Shown: positions 61,035 through 64,000 of the stretch, one piece after another | Numbering within the stretch: position 1 is the stretch's first letter | How the letters are laid out: each line of letters opens with the position of its first letter | Assembly: GCF_016811235.1 (NCBI RefSeq) | Contig: NZ_JAFBID010000003.1 | Coordinates: forward strand, 1 to 64,000 | Source of the DNA: Microvirga arabica | Lineage (GTDB): Bacteria; Pseudomonadota; Alphaproteobacteria; Rhizobiales; Beijerinckiaceae | DNA length: 64,000 nt | Direction: 5' to 3' | The notes under the pieces: model-generated | The model's input: the letters and a program-made list of their open reading frames with translations, nothing else | Told to the model about the DNA's origin: nothing | Databases searched by the model: none | Translations under genes and position numbers: made by a program

Positions 61035-61132
61035 GTCATTCCCGACCGGAGCGCAGCGCAGGGGAAGGGAATCCACTCTCACGCACACCGTTATGGATCC
61101 TCTTCCCGACCTCAAGGCTGCCGGGGATGACA
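61035..61132. repeat. GTCATCCCGG intergenic palindrome, copy E
   Basis: Left arm TGTCATTCCCGACCGGAG... (61035-61074) and right arm GTTATGGATCCTCTTCCCGAC...CCGGGGATGACA (61090-61132). A more degenerate member of the family at 11.6, 44.0, 48.9 and 59.7 kb. It lies between the HAD and ribF genes. Confidence 0.75.
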
Positions 61133-61146
61133 ACGCGGAAGCGGCT

Positions 61147-62022
61147 TCACCAGGCCAGCACCTCCGTGAAGGCGGTCGGCCGAACCGGCTGCCGATCGAC
61201 CCAATCCTGCACGTGATCCGACACGAGATCGCCCTTGTGGAGGCCGAGCTCCTCCGCGTGGATGCCGCGGGCGATCATCAGGGCGTCGATGCCGAAGTTC
61301 ACGGCGCCGGCGATATCGGTGCGGATCGCATCGCCGACGGCCAGCACCCTCTCCTTCGGGATTGGATGTCCGGCGAGATCGGACGCGACAGTGAGAGCCC
61401 GCTCGTAGACCGGTCGGTGCGGCTTGCCGGCATAGAAGACTTCGCCGCCCATCTCCTCATAAGCCAGGGCAATAGTGCCCGCGCAGGGCAGGATCATATG
61501 GCCGCGCTCGACCACGAGATCGGGATTGGCGCAGACCATCAGCAGGTTGCGCCGGCGCATGGCCTCGAGCTGCGGGCGGTAATCCTCGACCGTCTCTTCC
61601 TCATCGTTGTCGAAGCCGGAGCAGACCACGTAATCGGCCTCCTCGATGGAGCCGAAGCGCACGTCGAGACCGTTGTAGATCGGCATGTCGCGCGGCGGGC
61701 CGATATGGTGCACCACCTTGTCGATGCGCTCCTGGATCGCAAGCCGGGTCAGGTCGCCCGAGGTGACGATGGCGTCGTAGGCGGTGGGGGGCACTTGGAA
61801 CCCGTCGAGCTGCGTTCCCACCGAGGCGCCGGGACGCGGAGCGTTGGACACGAGAACCACCCGTCCGCCCTTGGCGCGAAAGCGCGTGAGCGCGTCGCTT
61901 GCGGCCTCATAGGCTTTGACGCCGTTGTGCAGCACGCCCCAGACATCGCAGAGGATGAGATCGTAGCGTTCGGCGAGGGGCTGCAGCCCCTCGACGTGAA
62001 GGGGACGGGTCAGGGCGGTCAT
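61147..62022 (-). CDS. class IIA HAD-superfamily phosphatase (TIGR01459-like)
   Basis: 291-aa phosphatase. The nucleophile motif is ILCDVWGVLHNG (DxWGVL...), with motif II VLVSNAPR and the cap-domain/metal segment RVLAVGDAIRTDIAGA near the C terminus, matching the TIGR01459 family of class IIA HAD proteins (NagD-like). Substrates of this group include nucleotides and sugar phosphates; the exact one here is unknown. It is commonly found upstream of ribF in alphaproteobacteria, as here. Confidence 0.85.
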   Translation of the reverse strand: MTALTRPLHVEGLQPLAERYDLILCDVWGVLHNGVKAYEAASDALTRFRAKGGRVVLVSNAPRPGASVGTQLDGFQVPPTAYDAIVTSGDLTRLAIQERIDKVVHHIGPPRDMPIYNGLDVRFGSIEEADYVVCSGFDNDEEETVEDYRPQLEAMRRRNLLMVCANPDLVVERGHMILPCAGTIALAYEEMGGEVFYAGKPHRPVYERALTVASDLAGHPIPKERVLAVGDAIRTDIAGAVNFGIDALMIARGIHAEELGLHKGDLVSDHVQDWVDRQPVRPTAFTEVLAW

Positions 62023-62034
62023 GGGGTCTCACTC

Positions 62035-62083
62035 GCGCATCGTGCGGAAAAGTGGTCCCGGTATTCCGGCCCACACGATGCGC
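62035..62083. repeat. GCGCATCGTGCGGAAAAG palindromic repeat, copy 2
   Basis: Second copy of the element at 4369-4416: GCGCATCGTG...CACGATGCGC outside, with GGAAAAGTGGTCCCGGTATTCC in the middle. It lies between the HAD gene and the EAL gene. Confidence 0.8.
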
Positions 62084-62129
62084 ACTTCAAGATGATGAGA
62101 CCGGCGGGTAGGCCCTCGCGCTGTCCAAG

Positions 62130-63395
62130 TCAACCGGCGCGACGCAGACGGGTTGGCGCATCCTCCAGGCCGAAGGGGCGCGGCAGATCCTGCTCGCCGG
62201 CGATCTCCGGCTTGACCGGACGCGGCGCCGCGAAGGCGAAGCCCTGCGCGAGCGGGACGCCGAGATCCTCGAGAACCGGCACCATCTCGTCCCGGTCCAC
62301 CCGCTCGGCGATCAGCCGGATGCCCTGGCGGCGCAGTGCGGAGGCGAAGTCCCGCACATCGAGCTCCGGTCCCGCATAGCGTCCGTCCTGCTGCTCGGCG
62401 GCCCTGATCAGCAGATCGGCCGGCAGCTTCATGAAGCGGACACCCAGCTCCGCAAGCGCCTGCGGGTCGAACCGGAGATCGGCCGCGCGGTCGAGGGAGA
62501 ACGGCACGCCGCGCTCCCGCAGGCTCGCCAGCGCATTCTTGAGGTCGGCATCGAGATGGCGCCAGCTGTGCTGGGGCAGCTCCAGGACGATCCTGCCGAG
62601 GATGTCGGGCGAGGAATCGAGCAGCCCGGCAAGCGACCACAGGAATCCCGGCTCGACGATGGCGTGGGCCGACAGGTTCACCCCCACGATGGCCTCGCTG
62701 CCGCGGGCCACGAGGTGGCGGGCGACGGCCATGGCGCGGATCAGGATCCGCCGGTCGAAATCGGCCGCCCGGCCGGAGCATTCCAAGATAGGCAGGAACT
62801 CTGCTGGTGACAGCAGGGTCCCGTCCGCCAGGCGCAGCCGCGCCAGGGCCTCGTAGAAGCGGATCTTGCCCTGCGGCAGCGACACGATGGGCTGCAGATG
62901 CAGCTCGATCCGGTCCGCCTCGAAAGCCTGGGTGACGAGCCTGATCCGGCTCGCCTCATCGGGCGAGAGCCTGCGGATGGACGGCAGCAGCGACGGCTCG
63001 GGAAAGTTTTCGGGGTTTCCGGCCGATCCGCTCACAAGCGTCAGGGCAGGCTTGGCGCGCCGCGCCTGTGCAGCCGGCGCGGCGCCCTCCGGCGCCTCCG
63101 CAGCCTTGGCGAGCTCGCGCAGGAGAACTGCCGCGCCCTGCCCGGCAACCCTGGCCGGTTGCGGCGCGGGCGGAGCGTCCGGGAATGCGGGCCGGCTCCC
63201 CGCTTCGGCCTGCCGCCACAGAATGATGAGACCGCCGATCACCATCGTGATGAGTAAGGCGAAGACCAGCATGACAAGGCCCGCTTCCATCGGCACATAG
63301 GCCGAAGCCGACGCTGTCAGAAAGGCTGGCGTGAAGGCGAGCAAAGCCGCCTTCCGACCCTTCAGGGCCGGAATGATTTTCTTGGTAATGACCAT
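62130..63395 (-). CDS. membrane-anchored EAL domain protein, probably inactive
   Basis: 421-aa protein with two N-terminal hydrophobic segments (about 15-33 and 38-60), an Ala/Pro/Arg-rich linker, and a C-terminal EAL domain. The signature YEALARLR is intact (182-184). NLSAHAIVEP keeps the Asn, FMKLPADLLI keeps the Lys, and AERVDRDEM the late Glu. The DDFG metal loop reads LDRAADL (Asp302, then Arg303 instead of Asp), which should abolish phosphodiesterase activity. It is therefore probably a cyclic-di-GMP sensor or scaffold. The window also encodes a GGDEF enzyme and two PilZ proteins. Confidence 0.85.
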   Translation of the reverse strand: MVITKKIIPALKGRKAALLAFTPAFLTASASAYVPMEAGLVMLVFALLITMVIGGLIILWRQAEAGSRPAFPDAPPAPQPARVAGQGAAVLLRELAKAAEAPEGAAPAAQARRAKPALTLVSGSAGNPENFPEPSLLPSIRRLSPDEASRIRLVTQAFEADRIELHLQPIVSLPQGKIRFYEALARLRLADGTLLSPAEFLPILECSGRAADFDRRILIRAMAVARHLVARGSEAIVGVNLSAHAIVEPGFLWSLAGLLDSSPDILGRIVLELPQHSWRHLDADLKNALASLRERGVPFSLDRAADLRFDPQALAELGVRFMKLPADLLIRAAEQQDGRYAGPELDVRDFASALRRQGIRLIAERVDRDEMVPVLEDLGVPLAQGFAFAAPRPVKPEIAGEQDLPRPFGLEDAPTRLRRAG

Positions 63396-63563
63396 GGGTG
63401 CCCCCGCTCCCCTGGCTCGGGTTCTATGCCCGAATCAGTGTCTTAACCGAATGTGAATCAAGGCGAATCGCGAGGCAAGTTTCGTATTCCCGCAATGGAC
63501 ATTTTTGCGCAACCGCGCGTTGCTCGCTGAAGGAACATGAGACATTTCGGAAAGGGCGTATCG

Positions 63564-63785
63564 ATGGAAGAGCCTCGCAAGGACCTGCTCATGCAGGTTG
63601 AGGGAATGACCTGCCAGGGCTGCGTCAATTCGGTCACCAAGGCGATCCAGCGGCTGGATCCCGGCGCCAAGGTCGAGGTGGACCTGGATCATGGACGCGT
63701 GCATGTGGTCACCACGGCGCAGGCTCTCGAAGTGACCCAGGCGCTGAATGCCGCCGGCTATGAGGCGACCGGCATGACCATGTAG
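63564..63785 (+). CDS. HMA-type metallochaperone (CopZ-like)
   Basis: 73-aa heavy-metal-associated domain. VEGMTCQGCVNSVTKAI gives the MxCxxC metal-binding motif at about 14-18; the GYEATGM at the end is also conserved. ATG 63564 (MEEPRKD) has GGAAAGG upstream; a start at 63537 is in frame but less well placed. Such proteins bind Cu(I) and pass it to P-type ATPases or regulators. No copper ATPase is adjacent in the window, so its partner is unknown. Confidence 0.88.
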   Translation: MEEPRKDLLMQVEGMTCQGCVNSVTKAIQRLDPGAKVEVDLDHGRVHVVTTAQALEVTQALNAAGYEATGMTM

Positions 63786-63885
63786 CGGAAGGGTTGCGCC
63801 CGGCTCATGGCTTGGCGCAAAGATCCTTTTGCCGCCTCGGGAAACGGCTGCTAGGCTCCCCGCCAGCCATTTCCGGGGATTAGCC

Positions 63886-64000
63886 ATGACCGCCCAGATT
63901 TCCAGAGCCGCCAACGACTCGCTTGCACCCAACGACCTCGAGGCCTGGTGGCTTCCGTTCACGGCAAACCGCTCGTTCAAGCAGCGCCCGAGGATGATCG
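63886..64000 (+). CDS. class III aminotransferase, 5' end
   Basis: Partial gene running off the end of the window; 38 residues are visible from ATG 63886. The start MTAQISRAANDSLAPNDLEA and WWLPFTANRSFKQRPRMI matches the N terminus of omega-amino-acid:pyruvate (beta-alanine) aminotransferases, which have LEAHWMPFTANRxFK at this place. The enzyme would use PLP; the active-site lysine lies beyond the window. Subfamily is inferred from the short N terminus only. Confidence 0.7.
   Translation, partial: MTAQISRAANDSLAPNDLEAWWLPFTANRSFKQRPRMI

Overview
The window is high-GC, densely coded chromosomal DNA from an alphaproteobacterium. The gene set points to Hyphomicrobiales (Rhizobiales), probably near Microvirga/Methylobacteriaceae; this is inferred from protein families and repeats, not from a marker gene search. 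Supporting features are DUF3297, DUF2093, DUF4170 and DUF3095 proteins, a compact glucose-6-phosphate isomerase, the waaA-lpxK cluster with a DUF374 acyltransferase, a paired M16 peptidase locus, GGAAC-N16/17-CGTT promoters of the alphaproteobacterial EcfG stress sigma factor, and GTCATCCCGG-type intergenic palindromes.

Layout. 0-3.7 kb: a siderophore-type ABC ATPase, then small regulatory proteins (PilZ, orphan LuxR-type HTH, pseudo-receiver, NepR-like protein behind an EcfG promoter) and a candidate small-RNA region ending in a strong terminator. 3.7-9.8 kb: small exported or conserved proteins, tryptophan 2,3-dioxygenase with a kynureninase-like enzyme, an aldo/keto reductase, a pentapeptide-repeat protein paired with an ADYC-domain protein, and an AAC(3)-I-type acetyltransferase. 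9.8-20 kb: flavoprotein, YqaA-like membrane protein, short CDF-like transporter, ilvD, a 976-aa autotransporter, a guanidine-II riboswitch upstream of a Gdx/SugE guanidinium exporter, and a diguanylate cyclase. 20-31.9 kb: gshA, a calcium-binding repeat protein interrupted by an in-frame TAG, a YbdK-type ligase, rsmE, ubiA, then the cysQ-like/DUF4170/DUF374/waaA/lpxK envelope cluster and DUF2093.

31.9-46.5 kb: xseA, a small lipoprotein, purD, a fluoroacetate-dehalogenase-like hydrolase, two DUF2382 stress proteins (the first behind an EcfG promoter), tadA divergent from an rluB with long charged extensions, rsmD, an intact paralogue of the interrupted repeat protein, a zinc alcohol dehydrogenase and a YghZ-like reductase. 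46.5-64 kb: second PilZ protein, mutL, pgi, two M16 peptidases, a secreted protein, lspA-ileS, msrB, DUF3095, ribF, a class IIA HAD phosphatase, a degenerate EAL protein, an HMA metallochaperone, and the start of a class III aminotransferase.

Themes. (1) Cyclic-di-GMP: one intact GGDEF enzyme, one EAL protein with a damaged catalytic motif, two PilZ proteins. (2) General stress: two EcfG-type promoters and a NepR-like anti-sigma candidate. (3) Guanidine resistance under riboswitch control. (4) Intergenic DNA holds two palindromic repeat families. No tRNA, rRNA, CRISPR array, transposase or prophage block was recognised.
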